From: Prevotella histicola JCM 15637 = DNF00424
Lineage (GTDB): Bacteria > Bacteroidota > Bacteroidia > Bacteroidales > Bacteroidaceae
Length of the DNA stretch: 64,000 nt
Direction: 5' to 3'
Assembly: GCF_000613925.1 (NCBI RefSeq)
Contig: NZ_BAJX01000002.1
Span: 62,001-126,000, forward strand
How positions within the stretch are numbered: the first letter of the stretch is position 1; each line of letters begins with the position of its first letter. The notes under the pieces were generated by a model. It was not told the DNA's origin. It saw nothing but the letters and a program-made list of their open reading frames with translations, and did not search any database. The position numbers were made by a program, and so were the translations under genes. Of the stretch, positions 29,316-38,678 are shown piece by piece.

Positions 29316-29714
29316 TCAAGAGAAATAACTTCTGATTAATGTTAGGAAGTTATCTATATTACCATAAGTTGTGATATTCCAATAGGCAAAACCGCTATAT
29401 ATAGCTGTCATTATACAGAATCTTAGCCAAGCTACCATATGCAACAACCGTTCTTCTTCAGTGCATAAATCCCTTATTAAAACATAGAGTTCTCTTAGGA
29501 ACATGATAATAAGTGCCACCCATAGCCCTATTTCCCATATACCTTTCATGAATATATTTGCATCTTTCAAGCCTGGAAATATCTTCTCTGCAAAGAAACT
29601 TGTTAGCAGAAGTACTACTGCAAAACTGTTTATGAGAACAAATAGTTTACTCTTATTTGTCTTATTAAACAATGTCCACTTATCCATTGTTCTTATGTTT
29701 TTTCCTTTCTCCAT
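29316..29714 (-). CDS. Small membrane protein of unknown function
   Basis: 132 residues with three hydrophobic segments (about 24-42, 59-78, 90-110) and a charged N-terminus. An in-frame ATG at residue 10 (MDKWTLFNK) is an alternative start. No family recognised. The gene looks AT-rich and stands alone between a repeat-bearing spacer and pgk. It is supported mainly by length and membrane-protein composition. The stretch 29715-29990 shows nothing I can name. Confidence 0.5.
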   Translation of the reverse strand: MEKGKNIRTMDKWTLFNKTNKSKLFVLINSFAVVLLLTSFFAEKIFPGLKDANIFMKGIWEIGLWVALIIMFLRELYVLIRDLCTEEERLLHMVAWLRFCIMTAIYSGFAYWNITTYGNIDNFLTLIRSYFS

Positions 29715-29990
29715 GATAGAATAGAATTTGGTATTAAGCTGTTGGAATCTTATTATCTTTCCTTTGTTATACCTTAAAGATTTAAACTTGTAGTTACTTT
29801 ATGAATATCTAATGTAGACTGAGGGATGTTTTCTTTTCAGAGCGTATTATAATCGGTCCTAATATATAATCCATTCTTACCTGTTGAATAAATATTTCTT
29901 TTGTAAACAAGCTGAACTTGCTTTCACAGTAAGGATAGAAGGAGGGATTCAAGTAAGGTAAAGACAGATTGATTTATGCTTTTATAAGAA

Positions 29991-30030
29991 TAAAAAGAGC
30001 CGCTGCCTCGTGATGAAGTAGCGGCTTTTC
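29991..30030 (-). terminator. Terminator of pgk
   Basis: AGCCGCT (29998-30004) pairs with AGCGGCT (30020-30026); runs of A before and T after give a T-tract on the minus strand. Confidence 0.8.
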
Positions 30031-30066
30031 CGTTATGATGAGAGGATTAATTCTCCTTCTTTAATG

Positions 30067-31317
30067 TTACTTCTCAATAGCAGCTACGCCTGGAAGAACC
30101 TTACCTTCAATGGCTTCGAGCATTGCACCACCACCAGTTGAAACGTAAGAAACCTTATCAGCAAGACCGAACTTATTGACAGCAGCAACAGAGTCACCAC
30201 CACCAACGAGTGAGTAAGCACCATTCTCCTGTGTAGCCTGTGCTACAGCCTTAGCGATTTCGCCAGTACCCTTTGCGAAGTTCTCGAACTCGAAGACACC
30301 AACAGGACCATTCCAAAGGATTGTTTTAGAGTCCATGATGATCTTCTTCCATGCTGCGATACTCTCTTCAGATGCGTCCATACCTTCCCATTCATCAGGA
30401 ATCTGATCGATTGGGAATACTTTACGCTCTGTATCGTTTGAGAAATCCTTACCACAAACAGTAGCAACAGACAGTGAAAGGTTTACACCCTTCTCCTTAG
30501 CAGCAGCAATTACGTTCAATGCCTCAGGCATCAAGTCATCCTCATGGAGTGACTTACCGATCTTACCACCCTGTGCTTTGATGAAAGTATAGCCCATACC
30601 ACCACCGATGATGAGGTTATCAACCTTGTCAAGGAGGTTCTTAATAACACCAAGCTTTGAACTAACCTTTGATCCACCGATGATAGCTGTGAATGGATGT
30701 TTAGCATTCTTCAGCACATTCTCAATGGCTGTAACTTCTTTTTCCATAAGATAACCGAGCATCTTGTGGTCTGCATCGAAGTAATCAGCTATCACTGCAG
30801 TAGAAGCATGCTTACGGTGTGCAGTACCGAAAGCGTCATTTACATATACATCAGCGTATGAAGCGAGCTTCTTAGCGAACTCTTTCTGACGCTCTTTCAT
30901 CTCCTTCTTTGCAGCATCATACTCTGGTGTGCCCTTCTCAACACCAACTGGCTTACCCTCTTCCTCAGGATAATAGCGAAGATTCTCAAGCAAAAGAGCC
31001 TCTCCACCCTTCAAGGCTGCAGCCTCAGCTTCAGCATTTCCTGCGTCTTTAGCAAACTTTACGTCAACGCCAAGAGCCTTGCTTACGTTCTTAACAATCT
31101 GGCTGAGTGAAAGCTCTGGCTTCACTTTACCCTTTGGTTTGCCCATGTGACTCATCATAATGAGCGCACCACCGTCAGCAAGAATCTTCTTAAGAGTTGG
31201 CAATGCACCACGGATACGGGTATCATCGGTTACGTTACCATTCTCATCCAATGGCACATTGAAGTCTACGCGGACGATAGCCTTGTGTCCAGCGAAGTTG
31301 AAATCGTTAATTTTCAT
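30067..31317 (-). CDS. pgk: Phosphoglycerate kinase
   Basis: Glycolytic kinase converting 1,3-bisphosphoglycerate and ADP to 3-phosphoglycerate and ATP, 416 residues, family-typical length. The N-terminal substrate site is [14 protein letters not shown], with [10 protein letters not shown] and MSHMGKPKG; the nucleotide domain has [22 protein letters not shown] and the C-terminal GGGDSVAAV and STGGGAMLE. Single gene with its own promoter (31357) and terminator. Confidence 0.97.
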   Translation of the reverse strand: MKINDFNFAGHKAIVRVDFNVPLDENGNVTDDTRIRGALPTLKKILADGGALIMMSHMGKPKGKVKPELSLSQIVKNVSKALGVDVKFAKDAGNAEAEAAALKGGEALLLENLRYYPEEEGKPVGVEKGTPEYDAAKKEMKERQKEFAKKLASYADVYVNDAFGTAHRKHASTAVIADYFDADHKMLGYLMEKEVTAIENVLKNAKHPFTAIIGGSKVSSKLGVIKNLLDKVDNLIIGGGMGYTFIKAQGGKIGKSLHEDDLMPEALNVIAAAKEKGVNLSLSVATVCGKDFSNDTERKVFPIDQIPDEWEGMDASEESIAAWKKIIMDSKTILWNGPVGVFEFENFAKGTGEIAKAVAQATQENGAYSLVGGGDSVAAVNKFGLADKVSYVSTGGGAMLEAIEGKVLPGVAAIEK

Positions 31318-31356
31318 GTCTTGTTTATTATTTATTATGTAATAATTATCTTACCG

Positions 31357-31364
31357 CAAAAATA
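31357..31364 (-). promoter_or_regulatory. Promoter -7 box TATTTTTG for pgk
   Basis: Minus-strand TAnnTTTG match 40-47 bases upstream of the pgk start. Confidence 0.55.
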
Positions 31365-31499
31365 CTAATTTTTAGCGGATTAGGGAAGTGTTATACTGTC
31401 TTTTTTGTAATTTTGTACTAAAATAGGCTACACTTGACAAGGTGACGACTGGTCTTCTTTGTTATTGGGTGTAGTGTTAGGAATTTTAATAGGATTGAA

Positions 31500-32152
31500 A
31501 TGAAGGATTCAGTTATTATCGTTAGTGGTGGACTCGACTCCATAACGTTGCTTTATGACAAGGCTTCAACGATAGCCTTAGCTATCTCTTTTGATTACGG
31601 ACAGAACCATGGAGCAAAGGAATTGCCCTTTGCTGAGTATCATTGTCATAAGTTGGGCATCCCACATATCACCATTCCGCTCTCTTTTATGCATCAATAT
31701 TTCAAGAGTTCGTTGCTGGATGGTGCTGCAGCAATACCTGAAGGACATTACGAAGAGGAGAATATGAAGTCGACGGTGGTACCTTTCCGAAACGGAATCA
31801 TGCTGGCGATAGCAACGGGAATAGCGGAGAGTCATGAGCTGAAGAGGGTGTATATTGCCAATCATGGTGGTGATCACGTTATTTATCCAGACTGTCGACC
31901 GGAGTTTATCAGTGCTATGAATGGTGCAACAGAGCTGGTACGTTTGTCAATGTACGGGTTGAAGCTCCTTATACGAATATCACAAAGGCTGATATTGTGC
32001 GTCGTGGCGCTGCTTTAGGGATTGATTATAGCAAGACATGGAGCTGCTATAAGGGCTCTGATGTCCATTGTGGCAAGTGCGGAACATGTGTGGAACGCAA
32101 GGAGGCATTTGCTGACGCGGGTGTCAATGACCCTACTGTCTATGAGGAATAA
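31500..32152 (+). pseudogene. queC: 7-cyano-7-deazaguanine synthase QueC, single frameshift
   Basis: QueC makes preQ0 from carboxy-deazaguanine with ATP and ammonia for queuosine in tRNA. The N-terminus has the PP-loop VIIVSGGLDSITLLYDK. The frame is correct to about residue 146 (MNGATEL), then breaks at 31937: CTGGTACG should be CTGGGTACG. The C-terminus continues in another frame with [12 protein letters not shown] and the zinc-binding cysteines in [20 protein letters not shown] to the stop at 32152. Repaired length is about 217 residues, normal for the family. Likely functional if the missing G is an error. Confidence 0.9.
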
Positions 32153-32224
32153 CACGGTGTTGGATGGTGGAAGCATGTGCTTTCTCTTCTGAAATGTAAA
32201 ACTTGAATGAGTGAAAATACGATC

Positions 32225-32262
32225 AAGCTGCAGTGAATCTACTGCAGCTTGATTTGTTTTGG
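32225..32262 (+). terminator. Terminator of queC
   Basis: AAGCTGCAGT (32225-32234) pairs with ACTGCAGCTT (32241-32250), followed by GATTTGTTTTG. The rest of the 32153-32776 gap holds a short repeat array and the receptor terminator; nothing coding seen. Confidence 0.75.
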
Positions 32263-32542
32263 ATGGTATAAGAGAAGGTATAACAGTCTGATCAGCTTTG
32301 TGTTCTGATGGTATAAAAGCCAGCGTATATGCCTGATTTATTTTGTTTTTGTCCATATTCTTGCCTCTTATGAATAGCTTTCGAATGGTATTTAAGCATG
32401 TGTTGAAGCAAGGAAGTGGGTATTAACGCCTGTTTAAAGTGTATTCCTTTCTGCGTTTATATGTGGTCTTTTGTTCTGGTCTATACCGTTTTGTGTCTTC
32501 TTTATGCCCTTGTTTTGTCTTTATAAGGCGTGTATGTTTTCA

Positions 32543-32625
32543 AATTATCTAAGTGTGATAAAGTATTATCAGACTTAGATAATTAATTATCACGCTTAGA
32601 TAATACTTTATCACGCTTAGATAAT
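32543..32625. repeat. 21-bp inverted/direct repeat cluster
   Basis: CAGACTTAGATAAT at 32570 and CACGCTTAGATAAT at 32591 and 32612 are spaced exactly 21 bp; an inverted copy, TTATCTAAGTGTGATA, precedes them. Pairs of copies could fold. Confidence 0.65.
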
Positions 32626-32670
32626 ATGGTTATACACGCACAAAAGCAACATGAAGTACTGGAGAAAGCA

Positions 32671-32733
32671 AAAGAAAAGCAGAGAAAACGATATGTAAAA
32701 CACATACATCTCGTTTTCTCTGCTTATGTTTTT
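32671..32733 (-). terminator. Terminator of the TonB-dependent receptor
   Basis: AGCAGAGAAAACGA (32678-32691) pairs with TCGTTTTCTCTGCT (32711-32724); T-rich tail on the minus strand. Confidence 0.8.
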
Positions 32734-32776
32734 AGATAGTTGACGATGGAGTCGCTACCTTTTAATAGGGTATGTT

Positions 32777-35164
32777 TTAGAAATCGATAGTAACCCTACC
32801 GTTGATCTGTCTGCCTGTAAGATAGTTCGGAACGGCGTATTGTTGCCCTGCAATGTCGGTCACCCAGTAATATGAATTGACGTTATTGATTCCGAAAAGG
32901 TTCAGACAATCAATGCCCAACCATATGTTTTTGAAGATTGTGTTACGGCTTCCGTCACTGTTATCCAGCAGTCTGTAACTCATACCTATGTCTGCTCTTT
33001 TGTATGCTGGAGCACGGAATGGGTTTGCTTCCAGTTCCTTGTGCGGTGCAGAGAATGGTAATCCGTCGGCATATGCAAGCTTCAGTGACATCCGCCAACG
33101 TGTTGTTCCTGGGAAATAGTCGGTGAAGTAGAGGTTCAACGCATATCGTTGGTCGGTTGGAAGAGGGATAGTCTTGCCATTCAACTTCATCCTTGTGTTC
33201 ATGAAACTTAATGTTAGCCATGAGTCAGCACCAGGGACAAACTCTCCGAAGAGCTTCAAATCGAGTCCGGCAGTATGGCCTGTAGCATTCTGATCGCCGT
33301 AATAAGTGACCTTCACATTGTCCACAGAATAGGGGATAAGGCGTGACATAGCTTTGTAATAAGCCTCGGCAGTGAACTTAAACGGTCGTCCGAGCATCTG
33401 GAAACGGTATGACATAGAGGCTATGGCATGGATAGAACGCTGCGCTTTTATCTTCTGATTGAGTGTAGCATAGGTGATTCCGTTTATCAAAGAGGTGTCT
33501 CTCAACTCCTTATAGAACGGAGCTTGATAGTAAAGACCACCCGCAATGCGGAAGCTAAGGTTACGATTCCAGCCCGGAGTGATGGTCAGTGCTGCACGTG
33601 GAGACACCAGACTCTCGCCGTTAAAGCTCCAATGTGAGAAGCGAACACCGTAGTTCAGTGTGAAGAGAGTGGGTATGGAATCACGTGTCTGGAAGTTCCA
33701 TGTGTCCTGAAGATACGTCTCGAAGCGTTTAGCATTCAGTTCGTTACGTGCACGAAGGGCATAGATCATCTTCAGATCCTTACCCGTATGTGGTATGTTA
33801 TAGCCTGCTGAATCACGATATTCGTACTCTGCAGAGTTCTCTGTAATCTTCTCCAACTTATACGTCAACGCACCTTCAATCTTGTGTTTGCCTGCTCTGT
33901 GCTGCATCATGAGCTTCAAGCTCTTCACGTTTGCATTGAGATAGTCTCGTGAATGTTGCATATATGTTCCTACACCAAGGTTCTCTGACGTCTCAGTCTG
34001 TGTGAGCCAATACTGTCCTTGTATGTCATATCGCTCCTGCTCGCGGGTTGTGAACGCTGAAGCAAGCAGTGAAATGTCAGTTCGGGGAGTAAGATGTCGA
34101 GTGATAGCAAGTGATCCGAAGAAGGTTCGGAAGAGGTCTTTCTCCTGTCCATCGAAGTAAACTTTGAACTTCTTTACGTTCTGTAGCGTACCGAAGTTGG
34201 TCTCTCTGTCCTCTGGTTTGAAGTTATAATGATTGTCAGAGATATTTCCAATGAAGTCAATCTGCCATCGTTTGTTCGGCTGCCATGATAAATATGTCTG
34301 GTAATCAAGGAACGATGGGCGGTATTCTCCCTCTGTTTGGAGTGATCCAAGGAGGTAACGATTGGTCTTATAGCGCACACCATTGGTCCAAGTAAACTTC
34401 TTTGTAGCCAGTCCAAGGTAAGCACTGGCACCTAAAAGGGAGGCTGAAACGGATGCTTCTGTCTTCTTCGGACGTTTGTAAGTGATGTCCAAAGCAGAGC
34501 TCATCTTGTCCCCATACTTTGCTTCGAAGCCTCCTGTGGAGAATCCGATGCCGTCAACCATGTCAGGATTGATGACTGATAAGCCTTCTTGTTGCCCACT
34601 TCTGACGAGGAAAGGACGGAAAACTTCAACATTATTGATGTATACGGAGTTCTCATCGAAGGTTCCTCCGCGAACATTATACTGTGATGAAAGCTCCGAA
34701 TGGGTGGAAACGCCGGCTTGAGTCTGTACTAATTCTTCAACAGCATTGCCTGTTGCCGATGGACCTTGCTTCGTTTTCTTCACGTCAAGTTCCTCTGTCG
34801 TACCGTGTTGTTTGGCTTTTCCCTCAACAACTACCTCTTGTAACTGACTGTCATCAGAGAGTTGTACGAGTAAAGTCTGCTTCCCTTTTGGCCAATGAAG
34901 TACCCTTGTCTTGGTCTTATATCCAACCATTGAGAAGCGAATCTTGACAGAGTCTTCACTCTGTAGCTGCATAGTGAATTCGCCTTTGAGGTTGGTCATG
35001 GAGAGTTTTCCTTGTGAAACGACCATTACAGACGCCAGTTCAATGGGGTTACCGTCCTTGTCTGCTACCTTTCCTTGTAGTGTGAATGATTGTCCAAAGG
35101 CTATCTGACTGCTCACAAAGCACAGCAGTAGGAGTATATATTTGGGGAAATTCTTGCTTATCAT
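32777..35164 (-). CDS. TonB-dependent outer-membrane receptor
   Basis: Outer-membrane beta-barrel for energy-dependent uptake, 795 residues from the ATG at 35164 (MISKNFPKYILLLLCF); an ATG six codons upstream is possible. After the signal peptide comes a carboxypeptidase-like regulatory domain (LQGKVADKDGNPIELASVMV), then a plug domain (VEELVQTQAGV, YNVRGGTFDENSVYINNVEV, GFEAKYGDKMSSALDI) and a barrel ending in GRVTIDF, an aromatic C-terminus as expected. It is not a SusC-length receptor and no SusD follows. Substrate unknown. Confidence 0.9.
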   Translation of the reverse strand: MISKNFPKYILLLLCFVSSQIAFGQSFTLQGKVADKDGNPIELASVMVVSQGKLSMTNLKGEFTMQLQSEDSVKIRFSMVGYKTKTRVLHWPKGKQTLLVQLSDDSQLQEVVVEGKAKQHGTTEELDVKKTKQGPSATGNAVEELVQTQAGVSTHSELSSQYNVRGGTFDENSVYINNVEVFRPFLVRSGQQEGLSVINPDMVDGIGFSTGGFEAKYGDKMSSALDITYKRPKKTEASVSASLLGASAYLGLATKKFTWTNGVRYKTNRYLLGSLQTEGEYRPSFLDYQTYLSWQPNKRWQIDFIGNISDNHYNFKPEDRETNFGTLQNVKKFKVYFDGQEKDLFRTFFGSLAITRHLTPRTDISLLASAFTTREQERYDIQGQYWLTQTETSENLGVGTYMQHSRDYLNANVKSLKLMMQHRAGKHKIEGALTYKLEKITENSAEYEYRDSAGYNIPHTGKDLKMIYALRARNELNAKRFETYLQDTWNFQTRDSIPTLFTLNYGVRFSHWSFNGESLVSPRAALTITPGWNRNLSFRIAGGLYYQAPFYKELRDTSLINGITYATLNQKIKAQRSIHAIASMSYRFQMLGRPFKFTAEAYYKAMSRLIPYSVDNVKVTYYGDQNATGHTAGLDLKLFGEFVPGADSWLTLSFMNTRMKLNGKTIPLPTDQRYALNLYFTDYFPGTTRWRMSLKLAYADGLPFSAPHKELEANPFRAPAYKRADIGMSYRLLDNSDGSRNTIFKNIWLGIDCLNLFGINNVNSYYWVTDIAGQQYAVPNYLTGRQINGRVTIDF

Positions 35165-35276
35165 GTACTTATAACGTTGCACTTATAGATATTATTGTGA
35201 TATAAACACAGAAAGTAACACGTTTCGTTTTCTTGCTGGAAAATGATGGTGAGGGGCTCTTTGAATGGCTTGATAA

Positions 35277-35511
35277 AATACTTACAGAATACAATCTGTC
35301 TACATGTCTGTTTTACGAGGAAATGATCAATTTCTCGATTTGTAATGTTCAGATAATCAATAGGTTATAGAGGGCAAAGTAAAAGGGCATCTTTTGCATA
35401 GTAAAAGACGCCCTTTTGCATGGTAAAAGATGCCCTTTTGAAGTACAAAAGGGCATCTTTTAGAATGTGAAAGACGCCCTTCTACTTTTGATACCATGAA
35501 TAAGTTTTACA
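35277..35511 (+). repeat. 22-bp-array composite element, copy 4
   Basis: Left block CTTACAGAA at 35281; the TTTGTAATG block aligns at 35338, again 56 bp after TTACAG (35282), and continues as CAGATAATCAATAGGTTAT. Units start at 35381, 35403, 35425, 35447 and 35469, exact 22-bp steps, with orientations plus, minus, minus, plus, minus. A right-block-like GAATAAGTTTTAC follows. It lies upstream of the receptor gene. Confidence 0.8.
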
Positions 35512-35599
35512 TAATCTGTGTTCTTCTTCAATTTAAGCATTACTTATTGGCTGTTGCTTCTGTCTATAATTATCATCTTACGCTTGGTTTTTCATGTCA

Positions 35600-35875
35600 T
35601 TGTTTCCCATCTGTGGGTGTCGCTCTTCCCATCTGTTGCACTACAGTTTCTCTTCTATTGGATATCAATCTCCTCATCTACGGTGTTACAGTTTCCCATC
35701 TATAACATAGCTGTTTTCCATCAATTGGATATCTATCTCTTCATCTGTCGCGTTATAGTTTTCTATCTATTGAATCACTGTTTTCTATCTGTAGCATAGC
35801 AGTTTCTCATCTGTAACATCGTGGTTTTCTATCTATTGAATCACAGTTTCTTTATCAGTAGAGTTGTTATTGGAT
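35600..35875. repeat. Degenerate 22/23-bp tandem array (about 12 units)
   Basis: Units of the type TTTCYATCTRTNNNATCACAGT. Anchor CATCT-like positions run from 35608 to 35853 in steps of 22, 22, 23, 22, 22, 23, 22, 22, 22, 22, 23. It fills most of the spacer between element copy 4 and the rpmA terminator. Confidence 0.75.
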
Positions 35876-35959
35876 AGCAGGAGGGTAGTAGTTTCCGCTT
35901 ATGTGTATGCTTGTAGTAGTCAAGTTAGGTTTTAAACGTCGCCCTTATAAACGCATAAA

Positions 35960-35986
35960 TCCCGGTCTCTGTGCAGAGAACCGGGA
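35960..35986 (-). terminator. Terminator of rplU-rpmA
   Basis: TCCCGGT...ACCGGGA with inner CTCTG/CAGAG gives a strong hairpin; the minus-strand T-run is modest. Confidence 0.65.
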
Positions 35987-36025
35987 CTATGTTGTTTGTT
36001 TGGAATAGTTTTTTTTGTTGTTCGC

Positions 36026-36316
36026 TTAAGCTTCAGGCTTTACAGTCTTCGCAGCGTAAACCTCCTCAGAAAGGACAGAGACAGTGCTCTTGTTGAACTT
36101 TCCTTTGTGGAAGTAGACAACTCCGTCTGCAAGAGCATACAAAGTGTCATCTTTACCCTGTGCAACATTCTCGCCTGGGAAGTGCTTATTGCCGCGCTGA
36201 CGTACTATAATGTTGCCCGCAACAATCTTCTGGCCACCCCAGATCTTAACACCTAAACGCTTTGAAGCTGATTCACGGCCGTTCTTAGAACTACCTACAC
36301 CTTTTTTATGTGCCAT
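36026..36316 (-). CDS. rpmA: 50S ribosomal protein L27
   Basis: Large-subunit protein near the peptidyl-transferase centre, 96 residues. N-terminal [20 protein letters not shown] and the core [18 protein letters not shown] are diagnostic. It has a short C-terminal extension (AAKTVKPEA). It follows rplU by 16 bases in the standard pair. Confidence 0.97.
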   Translation of the reverse strand: MAHKKGVGSSKNGRESASKRLGVKIWGGQKIVAGNIIVRQRGNKHFPGENVAQGKDDTLYALADGVVYFHKGKFNKSTVSVLSEEVYAAKTVKPEA

Positions 36317-36332
36317 TCTTGAGTCCTCCTTT

Positions 36333-36650
36333 TTAAGCGTTAATTGATTTAATTTCTACCTGAGTGAAGTGTGTACGATGACCATTCTTCTTTCTGTAGT
36401 CCTTGCGACGCTTCATCTTAAACACGATAACTTTGTCGCCTTTTACCAAAGGAGCTACTACCTCAGCTACTACTTTCGCACCATTAACAGTTGGTGCACC
36501 TACTGTGACAGCACCGTTGTTATCTACCAACAGCACCTTGTCAAACTCAACAGTCTTGCCTTCTTCCGCATCTTTGATGTGGTTTACGAAGAGCTTCTTG
36601 CCCTCCTCAGCCTTGAACTGCTGACCGTTAATTTCTACAATTGCGTACAT
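36333..36650 (-). CDS. rplU: 50S ribosomal protein L21
   Basis: L21 binds 23S rRNA, 105 residues: [20 protein letters not shown] at the start and [20 protein letters not shown] at the C-terminus. First gene of the rplU-rpmA operon. A promoter-like TAACTTTG lies at 36737-36744, leaving an mRNA leader of about 80 bases that contains complementary GCCGTC/GACGG segments and might be a regulatory structure. Confidence 0.97.
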   Translation of the reverse strand: MYAIVEINGQQFKAEEGKKLFVNHIKDAEEGKTVEFDKVLLVDNNGAVTVGAPTVNGAKVVAEVVAPLVKGDKVIVFKMKRRKDYRKKNGHRTHFTQVEIKSINA

Positions 36651-36736
36651 TTTATTATTGTAAACGGGTTTTTACCGTCAGGCGGCTGAGCATCTTTCCA
36701 GCACTTGTTCTGAGCCTAAGACGGCATAATCGGCTG

Positions 36737-36744
36737 CAAAGTTA
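36737..36744 (-). promoter_or_regulatory. Promoter -7 box TAACTTTG for rplU-rpmA
   Basis: Minus-strand TAnnTTTG match; the transcript would have a structured leader of about 80 bases before rplU. Confidence 0.5.
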
Positions 36745-36934
36745 ATAAAAAATAATGTTATGGAACTTAATAGATATATTGTTTTTGTGTGTTATTAACA
36801 ATAATTAGTGTATTATTGTCTACTTTTGGTCGTTAAAAGGTGTGGTTTTATCATATAAATAAGTATTTATATAAATGTATTTTCATATTTATTCATGTGA
36901 TTTTCCTTGTATTTTCATCAAGTGTTGTCTGTTT

Positions 36935-37150
36935 ATTAGGGTTGAAAACACCATAAGAATGGGATAAAATAAGCAGATAATGATAGTGTTTTGTTGGTCT
37001 ATTGGTCTTCAAAATATCGAAAAAAGGACGTTGGATAAGCAGACGATGATTGTGTTTTATTGGTCTATTGGTCTTTAAAACATATAAAAAAGGAATAGGA
37101 AAAACAACATTAGAACAGTGTGTTGTTGGTTCATTGGCATTTAAAACACC
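36935..37150. repeat. 66-bp tandem array (four partial/complete units)
   Basis: ATTGG/ATTAG anchors at 36935, 37001, 37067 and 37133 are spaced exactly 66 bp, and ATAAGCAG at 36969 and 37035 likewise. 66 is three times 22. It lies upstream of the rplU promoter. The following stretch 37151-37423 has a short plus-strand open frame (37200-37388) for which I see no support. Confidence 0.75.
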
Positions 37151-37423
37151 ATTTGGGACAATACAGAAATGGTGCTAAAGCTACGTATTATACAAACAAA
37201 TGCCCTGTACACTCCACAATAATGACATCAGAAACGAATGCCGTGAAGGGCTCCATCATAATTCTTTCCTGTTGAAAGAGGAGCCAATACTTCTTCAGAA
37301 GGCCTTACATCATTGTACTGTTACTGCCGTATATTATGGTAAAAGTGCAGGGCACAGACAGTTATCTCATCCGAAGACGAAGGTCTGATTTACAGAAATG
37401 CGACATGACATAGTATCAGATGT

Positions 37424-37546
37424 CTATCTATGTAGCACTTCAAACGGATGATCGGTCGCAATATCAATCTGGCGTTCATCGTCTTGATAGATGTTATCCA
37501 GGTCGAATTCATGTTCATTGTGCATCTTTGCTTTGCGTTTCATCAT
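37424..37546 (-). CDS. Small acidic protein (40 aa), candidate gene
   Basis: A 40-codon open frame on the minus strand. The start region encodes MMKRKAKMHNEHEFDLDNIY and the protein ends ATDHPFEVLHR. It has a strong ribosome site (GGAGAA about 8 bases before the ATG) and a Bacteroidota promoter (TATCTTTG, 37640) about 90 bases upstream. A basic N-terminus is followed by an acidic body with many Asp, Glu and His. No family recognised. Confidence 0.5.
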   Translation of the reverse strand: MMKRKAKMHNEHEFDLDNIYQDDERQIDIATDHPFEVLHR

Positions 37547-37639
37547 AGAGTTCTCCTTTCTTTTCCCTATGTTTCAAGGGCTAAATGGTTAGGTTTGAGT
37601 ATATGGGATAGCAGATTTCCCCCTATTATCTCCTGTACA

Positions 37640-37647
37640 AAGATAGT
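37640..37647 (-). promoter_or_regulatory. Promoter -7 box TATCTTTG for the small acidic protein
   Basis: Minus-strand match in CCTGTACAAAGATAGTG, giving a leader of about 85-90 bases to the 40-codon frame. Confidence 0.5.
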
Positions 37648-37752
37648 GAAAATGTCGTGAGTTGGTTGTCAATTAATGCGAAATCTTTTCGACATTTTAC
37701 CTCTTTCTTTCTATAAAATACCCCCTTTACCCCTCTTTAAAGCATTGATTTA

Positions 37753-37784
37753 TTTGTTTATTAAGGTAGGAAATGATATCTTTG
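37753..37784 (+). promoter_or_regulatory. Promoter of the Nudix gene
   Basis: TTTG at 37753-37756 and TATCTTTG at 37777-37784, 20 bases apart, just before the ATG at 37801. Confidence 0.7.
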
Positions 37785-37800
37785 TACCAACAAAAGAACA

Positions 37801-38382
37801 ATGTTAGTAGGCATGACAAAGGATAAAAAGCTAAGAAATAACGAGGAAATGAAGTGGAAAACGCTTTCTTCCAAGCAGCTTATTGACCGTCCATGGATGC
37901 GAGTCAGATGTGATAAGGTGCAGTTGCCAGACGGCAGAGTGCATGAAGAATATTACGTTCTGTCATATCCTTCATGGGTAAATGTCATTGCAGAGACCGA
38001 AGAAGGGGATATTATCTTAGAGAGACAGTACCGACATGGACTGGACATAGTGTCTACTGAGATCTGTGCTGGTGTGATGGAAGAAGGTGAGACACCCTTA
38101 GAGGCAGCACAACGTGAGCTTGAAGAGGAGACAGGTTACACTGGTGGAGAGTGGAAAGAGATAATGACTGTAGCTCCAAACCCTGGTGTTATGGATAATC
38201 TTTGCCATTGTTTCTATGCCAAAAAGGTGAGAAAAACCTGCGAACAGCATCTGGATGATACGGAAGATATTGATGTTCTCTTATGTCCAAAGCAGGAAGT
38301 TAAACAGATGTTGATACGTGGTGAGTTCATCCAAGCACTGATGGTTGCACCGCTTTGGAAGTTCTTTTCAACCGAGTTTTGA
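37801..38382 (+). CDS. Nudix hydrolase (ADP-ribose pyrophosphatase-like)
   Basis: 193 residues. The Nudix box is complete: GVMEEGETPLEAAQRELEEE followed by TGY (about 97-119). The upstream LERQYRHGLDIVSTEICAG and the downstream VAPNPGVMDN are typical of nucleotide-sugar/ADP-ribose hydrolases. An in-frame ATG at codon 17 (MKWKTLSS) preceded by GAGGAA is an alternative start; the promoter lies very close to the first ATG. Substrate not predictable. Confidence 0.85.
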   Translation: MLVGMTKDKKLRNNEEMKWKTLSSKQLIDRPWMRVRCDKVQLPDGRVHEEYYVLSYPSWVNVIAETEEGDIILERQYRHGLDIVSTEICAGVMEEGETPLEAAQRELEEETGYTGGEWKEIMTVAPNPGVMDNLCHCFYAKKVRKTCEQHLDDTEDIDVLLCPKQEVKQMLIRGEFIQALMVAPLWKFFSTEF

Positions 38383-38429
38383 TTCGTTTTATAAATCAGA
38401 TAAGGAGTAATTCCTTTAAGAATGAGCTT

Positions 38430-38678
38430 ATGATAACAAAAGATAGTATAGAGTCGGCTTACTGTTTCTTCCATCAGAAGTATCAGGTTTATGCCTATTC
38501 ACACAGTGAACGACAAAAGGATGACATTGAATATGCCATCAGTTCGTATGTTGATGAGATGAGTCCTGAGCTTTATAAACGGTTAGCCAATGGGCGAGAG
38601 GAGTTCCTTCTCACGCATAACAGGTTTGCTGAAGACATGAAAGAGGCGATAAAAACACTATCCGAGTTGTCTCTTTAG
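38430..38678 (+). CDS. Small protein of unknown function
   Basis: 82 residues from the ATG at 38430; the frame is open further back into the Nudix gene but has no better start. Contents are helical and charged: AYCFFHQKYQVYAYSHSERQ, then KDDIEYAISSYVDEM, then LYKRLANGREEFLLTHNRFA. It probably travels with the Nudix gene (47 bases apart). Its 3' end overlaps the convergent MATE gene by 21 bases. No family recognised. Confidence 0.6.
   Translation: MITKDSIESAYCFFHQKYQVYAYSHSERQKDDIEYAISSYVDEMSPELYKRLANGREEFLLTHNRFAEDMKEAIKTLSELSL

Noticed and set aside
31413..31499. PreQ1 riboswitch upstream of queC
   Set aside because: I could not find the short hairpin-plus-A-rich-tail pattern of known preQ1 aptamers in this leader.
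35496..35799. Open frames of 69 and 93 codons
   Set aside because: They run through the 22/23-bp array; hydrophobic translation is a by-product of T-rich repeat units.
37200..37388. 62-codon plus-strand open frame
   Set aside because: No ribosome site, promoter or recognisable protein; composition looks random.
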